Both the position numbers and the translations under genes were made by a program. From Mactromeris polynyma (Eukaryota > Mollusca > Bivalvia > Venerida > Mactridae), in assembly GCA_032209605.1 (NCBI GenBank), contig JASFXZ010000010.1, positions 14,467,385 through 14,531,384 on the forward strand: a stretch of 64,000 bases of DNA. The letters run 5' to 3'. Below, one piece after another: positions 1-13,000 of the stretch; the first letter of the stretch is position 1, and every line of letters begins with the position of its first letter. The notes under the pieces are model-generated. The model ran no database searches and was not told the origin of the DNA. It saw only the letters and a list, made by a program, of their open reading frames with translations.

Positions 1-219
1 TTTGATCTAAAGAAAGTATTTCTGTAATATTTGGAAAGGAAAACATTTTAATTATTGATTTTCTATTCATGACTAAATCAGACTAAATATTTTATAAAAC
101 AAAATAATACATATGTGTAATTATTAGATCTAGACTAGATCTATGCAGATTTGAAATTCAAAGCTAAAACCTAAAACCTTGCTCGTTGTACATAGTTCTA
201 CTGAAAAATTGGATTTGCA

Positions 220-352
220 GTATTATAAATTCATTATACTGGTTGTTGACAGGGTATTTGGGGGAATATAACCTGTCTGTGATTCATATATAACCCTTGG
301 CTTTGAACACCTAGAGTTATATGGCACACAGACAGGTTATATACAAGAAAAT
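220..352. repeat. Imperfect foldback element, copy 1
   Basis: The left arm carries 'gttgacagggtat' followed by 'aacctgtctgtgattcat'. The right arm carries the complementary 'acagacaggttatata'. The same element, better preserved, occurs at 51238-51339 and 51494-51620, with the same flank ('gcagtattataaattc'). It is a non-coding inverted repeat family; no transposase was seen. Confidence 0.6.
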
Positions 353-1397
353 TGCATAATGTTCAAAAATCTCGAAGTGCATCATAAACTATTGAAATAT
401 CATGGATTACTGACTTTAAGTCAAAACTGCAATAAAACAAAAAGTAAATGAAAGCCATCCATAATTAAATAATCATTAATGAAAGAAATTAATCAATACA
501 TGAATTCTTTATTATGCAGTGGAGTCACTATGTTACAGTATTCTCATATTGCACAGAGCATAATTAGGCCACGCCAAATTGGAATTTTGTTAAGCGTCCA
601 CCTAAGTTCGCGAAACCCAGCTAACCTATTCAAAAAAACAACACAAACTCTTAACGAAAAAACAAATATCCTCAGATAATAAACGATGCATATTTTTTGA
701 TATTTTAATGAAAGAAACATCATAAAAACAAAACAAAATGGTTTGTTTCAAAACTAGATCTATACATGAATAAATCTAATTTAAAACTGCCTTGTTTTCA
801 CACAAATTGACTTGTTTTCACACAAATGAACGTTTAACAAAATTCTACAAGACAATAATAGAATGTTAAGAATTCAGGCCTTTTCTGTCCATTTAGATAA
901 ATTGGGAAAATTTGTGTCGAAATTTGCCAATTTGAGAAAATGAATGGCTTCAACTTGAATTTTGGGAATATTCATAGTCAAAAGAATAGGCTTTTCATAT
1001 GTAAAACAAGCATTTTAATCTACATTTCTCATAGCAACTGTCATTTATGACATAATAGCGAGAGTTATTCAAAGAGCTTCAAGATGTACCAGGTCACTCC
1101 AGTAGACGATTTTTGTAGGTGCTTCTGATCGGGGTTTTTTTTCAGACTGGGAAAAAAAAAAATATTTGGCTTTAAGAATGGGTCAAATAGTCAAATCGTT
1201 GTCGGATCTCAACTAAAATTACCGTTGTCGAATCATGGACATCGAAAATATTTGAGAATTTGAGCTAAGAAAACCTAGGCGCATGCGGACGCTTAACAAA
1301 ATTCTAATTTGGCATGGCTTACTGTATCATTATCATTTGAAATATGTAATAGACCAGATCAAGTTTTGGAGTAAAATTATTTTTGTATTGATAAACA
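353..1397. other. Non-coding AT-rich stretch
   Basis: Nothing recognisable. Stop codons are dense on both strands, and the only short ORF (479-679) has low-complexity composition and no family resemblance. Confidence 0.5.
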
Positions 1398-1773
1398 ATG
1401 GTGGCATATTTCTGCCATCAGTTGACTACTTAATTAACTAGATAATTATGTAGTCAACTAGATACTTATCGCGTTAACTTCTTAACAGTTACTTAAAAAT
1501 TATGTAGCTAACTTATTTAACTAGACTTATCTAAAATATAGTGTCTGTACTGGGTTAAAGTGGGTAAGTGGTGGCAGTTGTGGGCACTATCAGACAATTT
1601 TTCATGTTAAGATATTTATCTGGTATGAACATTTATCACGATACTTATCTAGTTAACCAGATAATTATTTAGTTAATTAAGTAGTTATCTATAGCTATAG
1701 TTACTTCAAGGCGATAACCAGATAATTATCTAGTTGATTAAGTAGTTTACTGGTGGCAGAAATATGCCACCAT
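1398..1773. mobile_element. Foldback MITE with perfect 20-bp terminal inverted repeats
   Basis: The left end at 1398-1417 (atggtggcatatttctgcca) is the exact reverse complement of the right end at 1754-1773. Inverted similarity continues inward for about 30 bp ('aactagataattat' against 'ataattatctagtt'). The interior is built of 'agttaactagata'-like words. There is no coding capacity and no clear target duplication, so it is a non-autonomous DNA-transposon-like element. Confidence 0.8.
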
Positions 1774-2160
1774 AAAAAACAGATAAACTGATCAGATGTT
1801 GAAAACATTTAGGGATTGAAAGCTATTTAAGTTCATTAAAAATTTCACATGTACTTCAACATATATTTACAACAATCCCACTGCACTAATAATACTTTTT
1901 CTATAAATTATTGTCCTATACTCCAGCAATTGTCAAATATAGACATTATATAATATGCAAAATGGATATTCATATATACTTGTCTATTGAACAATAATTG
2001 TTGTTAGGGATTTCAGTTAAAAAGTCCATAATGCGCTTTATCTTGTTTATTCTTTAAGCATTAAGCTTAAATAGTAAGCGATTCTCTGAAATCAACAATT
2101 AAAAAACATAAATACATGTGATAATAAAACACAATGCAGAAATAAAGGATTGGACAAAAA

Positions 2161-2788
2161 TACACTTAGCAAAAGTTATAAGTACTCTGATAACATGTTT
2201 AGGATATTGCAATTAAATATGAATATATAAATAGAAATATAAGACACAGAAAGTTCAATCTGTCTGTAAATTGTTCCTACTAATTTTAAGCGCAAAATAT
2301 AGCAAATTAATTTGAATCAAGCCAATTATTACCACCACACAGAAATGAAAAGTCACATATTAACTCAATCGGTCATTATCGTGTGAGATATCGCCGCATT
2401 TGACTGGGTAATGTTTGCCAGTCAAAATCTTAAAAAAACGTGTCTATGATGAGTTACCTCACCGCAGAACAGGCCCCAGGCGATATTAACAGAAGTGTAA
2501 AATATTTCCCAGAATAAAATCTACTTGTAAATTCATTATGTCCAGGCAAAAGGCGGTCACAATCAGTAATGACCAATTCAATTAATCTGAGATTTTTTAT
2601 TTCTGTGCGGTGTTATGTAATTGGCTTGATTTCAATCAATCGGCTGTATTTTGTGCTGATAATTAGTAGAAGCATTACAGATAATAATATTGGTCTTTCT
2701 GTGTGTGAAATTTCTATTGGATATATTCATATTTAATTACAATATCCTAAATATGAAATCGGAGTACTTATAACTTTTGCTAAGTGTA
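2161..2788. mobile_element. Long foldback element (~628 bp)
   Basis: The left arm begins tacacttagcaaaagttata and the right arm ends with its complement (tataacttttgctaagtgta). Inverted similarity continues through 'aattaaatatgaatatat' and 'atcaagccaattattacc', so nearly the whole element folds back. No ORF. Confidence 0.8.
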
Positions 2789-3010
2789 CTTCTATGAAAC
2801 TGTAACTACTAATAGATGGATCTAGATTAACACACAAACTGCATTCTTGTAGTTACTATATTGTTTATCATTAAGATGACTTATACGAAACTTTAATGTA
2901 ATATATGATATAAATAACACAGAAACTAAAGATATTGCACCCACTATGGTGCATCATTCAAAATCACTAAAGCAATTTAATAAATTCAAGCTCAGCATTT
3001 AAACAACAAC

Positions 3011-3256
3011 ATATGAGCAACGCTGTACGATTTCAAACCTCTTCTATAAGTGATGTCATTTCCAAAAAACGTCACATGTGACGTCATCTTATACTGACAG
3101 TAAGCAATATTTGCCCCATATGGAACTATGAAAACGAAGTGACCGAATGGAGTAAATATTGTTTCCTGCTCACAAATAGTGACATAATTTGTGACGTTTT
3201 CTGGAAATGATGTCACTTACAGAAGAGGTTAAAAATCGTACAGCGGGGCTCATATA
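3011..3256. mobile_element. Foldback MITE with CRE-like core
   Basis: The arms 'atatgagcaacgctgtacga' and 'tcgtacagcggggctcatat' are near-complementary, and the match runs about 65 bp into each arm (ttccaaaaaacgtcac / gtgacgttttctggaa). The core contains TGACGTCA-type palindromes. The 74-codon minus ORF over it (2992-3216) is a by-product of the repeat. Confidence 0.75.
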
Positions 3257-3795
3257 TAAAGTGACGTCAATGTCTTTTAATCATCAAACAACAATAAAAA
3301 AAGACACAAGGCGACGTCCTATGGTGGCGCGCCATTAACGTCAATGACTGGCATTAACAATTGTTATTTGTCAGATATAAAATGAACAATATGCTGATTT
3401 ATTGATTTAAATCTTAATGATGTAAAGTATTAAAACAATAAGCAATGTCAGTTAAACTTTCAAATTTGGTTGACCTCTTCTAGGCACTGTCTTATGTATG
3501 GCGTGCCCTGAAGCAACTTATTCTCTCTTTTAGAATTTCTAAAGTTTTTAAAGTACATGTAATAAGTAAATGTATCTAATAATAAAACAGCTTTTATTAC
3601 AGTCAGTTTAATTCTGTATTAATATGTACAATATATAAGTTTAATAATGAAATTCAAAATATGATACAAAAATTCCATGATATTTAATAAATATGATTGT
3701 GAAAATACTAAGATAAAATTGTTTAGTATGTCGTAATGCTTAGTAGTTTGATAAAAACTTCAGTTGATAAACTTTAATGCATGTATTATCAAATA

Positions 3796-3974
3796 CAGTA
3801 AAACCTCACTTAAAGACCACCGATATTTAGAGCACCTCAAAATTAAGAACACAATATATGCAAGTCCATTTTCACTGTTTTGCTCTTTATTCAACCTTGA
3901 TATTAAGACCATTATCAATAAGAAGACTAGTTTTCAAGGGTTCTAAAGGTGGTCTTATTAATGAGATTTTACTG
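3796..3974. mobile_element. pogo-like MITE (CAGT...ACTG ends, TA flanks), copy 1
   Basis: The left end cagtaaaacctcacttaaag and right end 'gagattttactg' are inverted repeats flanked by TA on both sides (3794-3795, 3975-3976). CAGT termini with TA target sites are typical of pogo/Tigger-derived non-autonomous elements; that assignment is inference. A sister copy lies at 31255-31406. Confidence 0.7.
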
Positions 3975-6276
3975 TATATAGGTTTAAGTCTCATTTTCTT
4001 CATTATCAAACTGTCTACCTGTAGGGTTGTCTTTTTAAAATTCAGGGACAGATGGTGTTGCCAAGTGCTGAGTATGCTTTGTGTCCGTCTGTATAAGGCT
4101 GATATCATTTGTTCACCTGTCACATTCCAATGGGATGTTTTCATACCTCAAGACCGTGGCAATCTTTACAGTTAGTGCCTACTACATTGTAAAAATAGGC
4201 ATACATTTTCTCTCCTCAAAAGCATATATAATTTTAGTGTAGAAACCCAGAAAATTCTTTTTTGTTGTTGCTTACTTTGAAAGAATATTTTACAAAGTTT
4301 AGTCGTGCAAAGGGGAAATTGGTGTTTCCATCAGAATATTCTCTAAGTATTAGAATGTTGTTTGGCAGGCAGGTAATTGGGCTGGTGGTCATCAAACTGG
4401 GGATTTCTGGTGATTATCTTGAGTTTCATTTATCATATATTCTCATTAAACTTGGTACATAGTAAGAACATGTTTTGGGGCCGTTCTGTCCAAAAAAATA
4501 CTAAAAATAGCAAATAGGTTTCCACTCAATATCTCCAATTTTGCTGATTCATACTGTGTCATTATTGGTTTTGGCTTTGCATATTTTCATGCCACCTACT
4601 TATGAACGTCAATTTCAAGTGTTGGCTATGCATTTATGCTTAGATCAGTGTTTTAGCATCCCCTGCAATATAGAGGCTTTCCTTACCCATGAGTTTTCTA
4701 TAAAAAATGTTGGTGGTATTGCCACATTTCTTGTTGTATTGGGTCACATGTTTTCTATATAGTCACATAGGGAATAACTTCAAAAATGGTCTTGTCCTGA
4801 ACTAAACTTATTGAAGTTCTACTATGTGCACAATGTAGCCCATAGAGCGCCTTGCTTTTATCATGGGTCTCTTGTTGTCAATTCAAAATTTTAAATCAGT
4901 TAAATCAAGAAGAAATGTTTTGTAAAACACCATATTTTTTAATTTCATTCAGTTTTTTATTTCAAATATATTGACAAGATTCAAACAAATATCAAGGTTA
5001 AAAGATAACATTTAGGTATAATATTAAATTGGTATGGTACATGACAACATAGGGTCTGTATACAGACTATTTGAATTGCTATAAAAAGAAAAGTAGATAT
5101 CCGATTTTAATATATGAGCTATTGAATGAAAAAAGATGAATATATCTGTTAGAAATAGTAAAAATCAGAAAGTTGATGTTTGGTCACTAAGGTTTGTCAT
5201 GGAACATCTCATATATTTAATCAATTAGTTGCAACCTATAACATACAATTCTGTATGGAAATCAGTATGAAATTTGAGTAGATGAAACTGTAACATTTTT
5301 AAAAGCGTTTTCATCTTTTTAATACATCACAAGCATTTCCTAACTGGAAACCCTCTAACTTAATCTGTATGAAAATTAGTGCTTTGCCGAAACAACATCA
5401 GAGCATATCGAATCAAATTTTGGATTGATATAGCATTATAGTGTAGAAAATTAAAAATTTAATTGAATTTCCCACAGGTTTAAAACTAGAACAAAAAGGG
5501 CCAATTTCACGATATTATAGGAATTCACTGTAAAAGTTGTACCAGCTATGAAAAGAGAAAAATTGTACCTGTTTTACAATGGTATAGGCATTTACTGTAA
5601 AGATTGACTTGGTTTCTTGAGGATATAGGATTGGTTTTGTTGAAATCTCTTTATAAGCTGTATACATGTATATATATGACAGAGATAAGTGTGGGGTATA
5701 CATGAAGTTTTGACCACTCATAGTGTAGGTTGCAGTGACTGCAAGGTCAAGACACCGCTTGTTGTAATAGGGGTGTCACGTTATACTGCTATATCATCAT
5801 ACATTGTATTGCAATAAGCAGCCAAACTGTATTGTACCATGATATGTAATAAACGTACCAGTGGCATACGAAATGTGCTTTTTTGCTTTCAGTCAGATAC
5901 TACTGGCTAAATACTTAAGTATTGAAAATCTAATAAGTTTTTTGTATTAGTAATAACCTGAAATAAGAGTGATACACTACTGTCATGAAAATCTCCTATT
6001 CAATCAAAAACTTAAATGATATTTATAATTGTTTTGTTCTGGTTTATGCATATTTATTTTTGAATTTATTTAATGCATTCGAAGAGCTTGAAGTTGAATA
6101 AAATTAGTAAGAAAAAAATCTACAGACATAGATGAGGTAAATGAAACAGTATATCGTGGTACATTATAGACGTAACATGACACCCCTATAAAAAGTTTTA
6201 TATGAAGTGGTTCAGTAAAGTTTCAAACTTTTTTTTAAGTTGACACACACTTATTTATCTTTGATTTCTTTTTCAG
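3975..6276. other. Mostly non-coding interval with one weak exon candidate
   Basis: At 4021-4175 the plus strand reads an open frame after a pyrimidine-rich tract ending in 'tgtag', with words such as 'CCQVLSMLCVRLYKAD' and a stop at 4175. No donor, partner exon or family resemblance supports it. The rest holds only short AT-rich ORFs. Confidence 0.3.
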
Positions 6277-9200
6277 GATCAAAAGACAATGACGATCCAT
6301 GTAGTGTTACACAAAGCCATGTATGTGTACTTGGTTGTGTTGTTGCTGCATGTTGATTTACTGAATAAGGTAATATAAAATATTGAACAAAATGTCAAAT
6401 AATTGATTAAAGGGAGACAACTTGCATTCTGTTCAAGATCATTCAAGAACATTTTCCAACATTAGACATCACTTCAAAGAAAACAGGCTTTCTAAGGTCA
6501 AATACTTATACTTTTTTTACCAAAAACGAATATTTTATTATGAGTTGGAAGTTAAATGGCTAGTTTATTGCAAATTATGACAAATTCAGCAAAATAAAAA
6601 ATATTTTCATTGACAAGATACCATTCCATACTAAATTCCTGACAAAAGTTATATTAAATACATTAATTTACATACAATATGTAATGCCACTTTAATAATA
6701 TCACAGTATGTTAAATTAACTTCATGATGTTGTCAGAATAAAACATGGGCAGTAGAATATACCAAATACTATAAGTAAATGCCTTATGAAATGTAGAGCA
6801 AACTATTCCTTTTGAATCATTAATACGTACTGGTATACTTTCCATAGTCAGTCAGTGGGTCAGTCGGTCAATCAAACTTCAGAACATTATTGCGAAGTGA
6901 ATTAATAAATGAAAGAATTGTATTCTGAACATCAAAAGTTTGAAATACTTTGGTTGGTATTTAAGTCTGCCAGTATTTCACAAAATTGTGGAATTATAAC
7001 TGGTTTTGGTTTTTGTAACCAAATGAAGACATACCATCAAAGATTAGATATCATATTTTTCTTTCATTTGATGCATTCAGGTCAAAACTATCACGCCTCA
7101 CTAATTAAGCACATTTTAATCTGAAGAAATCTGAACATTGACAATTGATTTTCTGTTCATATAGGCCAGTGAAAATAAAAAAATGGGGATAAAAATAGTA
7201 GAAAATGTTATAGAACAAAATGTGGATTTCTGTTGCAGATGTATGTCCCTTCATGAATTGGATTTTTTAATCAGTTACCGAATGAATCATAATTAAGTTC
7301 AGCATCATTAAAATATTTTGGACTATCAAACTATTTTACAAAACCTTTGGTATTCAATATGCATGTTCTTGAAAACCAAAATCCAAACTAAGTTATTGCA
7401 TATATTTAATAAAATAATATCACAAAGCGAACAAACACTTCGAAGTTGAATAAATTTATTTTATATTTAAAAACATATATTCAGATTCCACATTTTAATA
7501 ATTTCACAATAATAAAAAATATCAACATACATTTACCACTTTATGTCCAGTAGAGTTTCAATTGAATAATTTTATAAAATTAAATGCACATTGTAACAAA
7601 AATATAATATCATGGCATTGTGATAAAATTAACTGTTCATACAAAAATATTGATGATTACAATTATTAGTAAATTATTAAATTTCCTGATATTTTAAACT
7701 TCGTATTTTAGTATATTCGAGTATTCTTGAGAAATCAGGGTCAGGAGTATCAAATTTGTGACAAATAATAGTGAAATATTTCAAATGAACACCTTTGTCT
7801 GAGGTTATAAAACTTGAGATTGATTTCAAATCTTGTTTTGTGTGTTTTCTTAGATTAATTCTGTTGTTTTATAATTGATCATGCAGTAATTGCCATATAA
7901 CATAAATAATTAACCTAAAAAAGTACTGAAACATTTAACAAAATATCTATTTGACAAAATAAGTTGTGACTGAAAAGAAGCTTTGAGTACAGCAACCGAT
8001 CTCAAGTTTATAATCTCTGGCCGTGGGCATTGATGGATTGCAGATTGACATTAAAAATAAAGCAAAATCTAAAAATACAGAAATAGGTTTATTATCAGAA
8101 TTTTTTCTTGTACAAAATGATGGGGAAAATAATAATAGAGAAAATTAACACAAAATTTGATAAATTCTTTGCCACTGAGATTACAGTAAAAAATAACTGG
8201 GGCTTGTTGATGAATTAACCAAAATATTGACTGACTTACTTTAAAAAGTAAATACATGTAGTAGAATAATTAGGGATGGGAATAATCAGTTATTTTGTAA
8301 ACTAGTTAACCGGAAAATCTTCCGAACGGTATATCGAACGAGAATACAAACATTTATTGCATTAGTAGATTAACACACAGTTGGTACATATACTGACATT
8401 TGCGATTTCGCGTAATCAAGTAGTCATTCTTGATGAGTTCTTTTGTAAATGTCCTTTGAGTTCAGTCTATGTAGACACTAATGCCATTGACATGGTCAGA
8501 GGTAATGTACAATGTATATTGATGATTTGCCATCACTTTTATAACTTAAATTATTAACATACAGAAATGTATTCTCTATAAAATAGTTATAGTAAAATAG
8601 TAGCTGAAAATTGTCTCAAGATGTCACACACACCATATATACCATGTACTGAAGTAACGACAACCATATCAGCATCATTTGAATAACCGTTTTTGAGGTT
8701 TCTTCAGTGGCATAGTGGGTATGGTTGCAGTTTCTTCAGTGCTAGGTTCTGACGTCATAGGGGTCATAGGTATAAACCTCTTTGGGTTCACTAATGAATT
8801 GTCAAGTGAGACATTTAAGTAGCGAAAAATTATCACCAAACTATAGTTGTTTTGATGAAAAATGTTGGATTTTGTCTTGAATGATAATTGTACTAGGTTG
8901 TTTCTTGCATTTTAATAAGCAGACATATTTTCCCATCATGCCTTGGCATCTGCAATGGCTTGGCTCATTTTGCATTTCTCATGATTCTTATACACTTAGC
9001 AATTAAATACAGCTATAGTAATTTACAGTCGGACCTCATTCATTCAAATTCATCGGGTTCAAAATTTTAAGTAATACTTGGTTTCAAATAGCCCATTTCC
9101 ATTTGATGCGCATAAGAAGATACATCAGGACCTGATATTTAATTCTGATTATACCTAGTATTTGGACAGAAGATTGTCGAAAAAACAAGCTACTAACCCT

Positions 9201-9399
9201 AACCCTCTTTGTTATTTGAGGATATTTTCGATATAGCTGTGTTAATTGTGACCAAATTGAGACATGAAAGTGGACTAATTTTGATAAAAAAAAATAATTA
9301 AGAACATCCTTTTTTATATTTCAGGTATGGAATGAATCTCATCAAACAACTTCATCAAATTGGTGCATTTGTCCGTCAATGAATGGTTGTCCAGAATGA
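6277..9399 (+). CDS. Candidate two-exon short membrane/secreted peptide (weak)
   Basis: Exon 6277-6369 lies between a good acceptor (tttctttttcag) and a donor (AAG|gtaata). From the ATG at 6289 it is open for 27 codons with a hydrophobic run (YVYLVVLLLHVDLL) that could be a signal peptide or anchor. It joins in phase to 9325-9399, which follows 'tatatttcag', reads 24 codons with three cysteines (WCICPSMNGCPE) and ends in TGA. A second frame of the first exon is also open (SKDNDDPCSVTQSHVC...) and ends in TGA. No homology is recognised. The splice sites are what support it; the product is unknown and it may be untranslated sequence. Confidence 0.2.
6370..8674. other. Non-coding AT-rich interval
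   Basis: No credible ORF, splice-bounded exon or repeat family was recognised. Short ORFs at 6909-7124 and 8069-8257 are AT-driven. Confidence 0.5.
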
Positions 9400-9770
9400 A
9401 TGATTGTCCAGAATGAATGGTTTATTTTTTAACGTTATTAAATAACAAAAAGTGACATATTAGACATGAATGATATGTTTCAACATGGACCAGAAGACTT
9501 TTGTGTCAGAAAATAGACAATTTATGACACTTTCCATTGTGAAATCTTGTATATTATGTTTGTTTTGTCCATAAAGGACAACCATGGTCCGTAGAAGTGA
9601 CCAGATATAATTTGTTGCATCTTGTTGGTCTTACTTATTGCTATCTACTTACTATAACCACCCACTGACATCCATGACTGATCTATTCTCTTAACTGCTC
9701 CATCATCTTTGGGTTTTAGTTCACATTTTTGATAGATCAAATACAAACCATTAATTGGTTTCTTCATCAT
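8675..9770 (-). CDS. Candidate small two-exon gene, function unknown
   Basis: The 3' exon 8675-8790 follows the acceptor 'acttgacaattcattag'. It encodes 37 residues plus TGA, with a Ser/Thr/Glu stretch (SEPSTEETATIPT) and a basic tail (KKPQKRLFK) containing an RxL-like 'KRLF'. The 5' exon 9653-9770 starts at tandem ATGs, reads 39 codons (YQKCELKPKDDGAVKRID, SWMSVGGY) and ends at a donor (TATA|gtaagt). It leaves one base that joins the next exon's TG to make ATG, so the phase fits. Together they give 77 residues. The composition is much more protein-like than the surroundings, but no family is recognised. It could also be the 3' part of a larger gene or a captured fragment. Confidence 0.35.
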
Positions 9771-9777
9771 ATGATAG

Positions 9778-9916
9778 AGTTTTTACCGATCACATGGCTT
9801 ATTCTATGATTGAAAGTATTGACCCACAGTTGATGACAGCAGTAAAGTATGATAGTCAGTTGCAAGTTACAAAAGACTACCAAGGCCTGCCATTAAATGA
9901 AGCAGCCATTGGATAA
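9778..9916 (+). CDS. Candidate terminal exon on the plus strand, function unknown
   Basis: After a pyrimidine-rich acceptor (ttcttcatcatatgatag) a 45-codon frame runs to TAA at 9914-9916. It has protein-like composition (SMIESIDPQLMTAVKYDSQL; KDYQGLPLNEAAIG). No matching upstream exon was found, and it nearly abuts the opposite-strand candidate at 9653-9770, so at most one of the two may be real. Family not recognised. Confidence 0.25.
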
Positions 9917-10009
9917 TAGATGAATTGTCAAGTATTGGTGGCCAAGTAGGTCTAGACTTGTCCCCAGTTGTCAAAGGGGCTAACTCGCCTATGAAGTTCT
10001 GCCACATCT

Positions 10010-13000
10010 TGAGCAGGGTAGAAGGGAGGCTACTCTTGTTTAGAATGGTCGCCTAAAAGGTACAGTTATGCCCCCTGCTTAAAATGGCCGCTATTATGAA
10101 TGAGAGTAATGTCCCTTTATTTCAAATTGGATGCAATTTTAGACATGATTTATGTCCCCTGATGTCAAAATGGCTGCCATTTTTGCGGAATATCACCATT
10201 TTGAAATCGGGGGGGGGGGGGGGAGGGGGGAAGTAATCCGTGCTGTTAAATTCCACCATTTTGAAAGAAGGGAGGCTACTCTTGTTTCGAATGGTCGCCA
10301 AGCAAGGTAGAGTTATGCATCCTGCTTAAAAATTGCCGCTATTATGAATGAGAGTAATGTCCCTTTATTTCAAAATGGAGGCAATTTTAGACATGAGTGA
10401 TGTCCCCTATCCACCATTTTGAAATCGGGGGAAGTAATCCATGCTGTAAATTTCCGCCATTTTGAAAGAGACTACTCTTGTTTCGAATGGTCACCTAAAA
10501 GGTACCGTTATGCCCCCTGCTTTATTTCAAAATGGAGGTAATTTAAAACATGAGTGATGTCAAAATGGCAGCCATATTTGAGGAATATCCACCATTTTGA
10601 AAGAAGGGAGGCTACTCTTGTTTCGAATAGTCGCCTAAAAGGTACAGTTATGCCCCCTGCTTAAAATGGCAGCTCTTATGAATGAGAGTAATGTCCCTTT
10701 ATTACAAAATGGATCCAATTTTAGACATGATTTATATCCCCTGATGTCAAAATGGCTGCCATTTTCGCAGACTATCCACCATTTTGAAATCAGGGGAAGT
10801 AATCTGTGCTGTTAATTTCCACCATTTTGAAAGAAGGGAGGCTACTCTTGTTTCGAATGGTCGCCAAGCAAGGTAAGAGTTATGCATCCTGCTTAAAAAT
10901 GGCCGCTCTTATGAATGAGAGTTATGTCCCTTTATTTCAAAATGGAGGCAATTTTAGACATGAGTGATGTCCCCTGATGTCAAAATGGCTGCCATTTTAG
11001 CGGAATATCAACCATTTTGAAATCAGGGGAAGTAATCAGTGCTGTTAATTTCCACCATTTTGAAAGAAGGGAGGCTACTCTTGCTTCGAATGGTCGCCAA
11101 AAAGGTACAGTTATGCCCCCTGCCTAAAATGGCCGCTATTATGAATGAGAGTAATGTCCCTTTATTACAAAATGGATGCAATTTTAGACATGATTTATGT
11201 CCCTGATATCCGGACTATCTACCATTTTGAAATCAGGGGAAGTAATCCATGCTGTAAATTTCCGCCATTTTGAAAGAAGGGATGCTACTCTTGTTCGAAT
11301 GGTCTCCTAAAAGGTACAGTTAAGCCCCCTGCTTAAAATAGCCGCTATTATGAATGAGAGTAATGTCCCTTCATTACAAAATGGATGCAATTTTAGACAT
11401 GATTTATGTCCCCTGATGTCAAAATCGCTGCCATTTTTTGCGGAATATCGACCATTTTGAAATCAGGGGAAGTAATCCGTGCTGTTAGTTTCCACCATTT
11501 TGAAAGAAGGGAAGCTACTCTTGTTTCGAATAGTCGCCAAGCAAGGTAGAGTTATGCATCCTGCTTAAAAATTGCCGCTATTATGAATGAGAGTAATGTC
11601 CCTTTATTTCAAATGGGGGCAATTTAAGACATGAGTGATGTCCCCTGATGTCAAAATGGCAGCCATATTTGAGGAATATCCACCATTTTGAAATTTGGGG
11701 AAATAATCCATGCTGTTAATTTCCGCCATTTTGAATGAAGGGAGACTACTCTTGTTTCGAATGGTCGCCTAAAAGGTACAGTTATGCCCCTTGCTTAAAA
11801 TGGCCGCTATTATGAATGAGAGTAATGTCCCTTTATTACAAAATGGATGCAATTTTAGACATGCTTTATGTCTCCTAATGACAAAAAATGGCTACCATTT
11901 TCGCGGACTATCCACCATTTTGAAATCAGGGGAAGTAATCCGTGCTGTTATTTTCCACCACTTTGAATGAAGGGAGGCTACTCTTTTTTCGAATGGTCGC
12001 CAAGCAAGGTAAGAGTTATGCATCCTGCTTAAAAATGGCCGCTCTTATGAATGAGAGTAATGTCCCTTTATTTCAAAATGGACGCAATTTAAGACATGAG
12101 TGATGTCCCCTGATGTCAAAATGGCAGCCATATTTGAGAAATATCCACCATTTTGAAAGTAGGGAGGCTACTCTTGTTTCGAATGGTCGCCTAAAAGGTA
12201 CAGTTATGCCCCCTGCTTAAAATGGCCGCTATTATGAATGAGAGTAATGTCCCTTTATTACAAAATGGATGCAATTTTAGACATGCTTTATGTCCCCTAA
12301 TGACAAAAAATGGCTACCATTTTCGCGGACTATCCACCATTTTGAAATCAGGGGAAGTAATCCGTGCTGTTAATTTCCACCACTTTGAATGAAGGGAGGC
12401 CACTCTTTTTTCGAATGGTCGCCAAGCAAGGTAAGAGTTATGCATCCTGCTTAAAAATGGCCGCTATTAGGAATGAGAGTAATGTCCCTTTATTTCAAAA
12501 TGGACGCAATTTAAGACATGAGTGATGCCCTGATGTCAAAATGGCAGCCATATTTGAGGAATATCCACCATTTTGAAATTTGGGGAAATAATCCATGCTG
12601 TAAATTTCCGCCATTTTGAATGAAGGGAGACTACTCTTGTTTCGAATGGTCGCCTAAAAGGTACAGTTATGCCCCTTGCTTAAAATGGCCGCTATTATGA
12701 ATGAGAGTAATGTCCCTTTATTACAAAATGGATGCAATTTTAGACATGCTTTATGTCCCCTAATGACAAAAAATGGCTACCATTTTCGCGGACTATCCAC
12801 CATTTTGAAATCAGGGGAAGTAATCCGTGCTGTTAATTTCCACCACTTTGAATGAAGGGAGGCTACTCTTTTTTCGAATGGTCGCCAAGCAAGGTAAGAG
12901 TTATGCATCCTGCTTAAAAATGGCCGCTCTTATGAATGAGAGTAATGTCCCTTTATTTCAAAATGGACGCAATTTAAGACATGAGTGATGTCCCCTGATG

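Noticed and set aside
2992..3216. 74-codon minus ORF
   Set aside because: It lies within the foldback MITE at 3011-3256; the inverted arms explain it.
3858..4175. 105-codon plus ORF
   Set aside because: Its first third reads through a pogo-like MITE. The remainder is protein-like but lacks a donor, a partner exon and any family resemblance, so it is mentioned only as weak.
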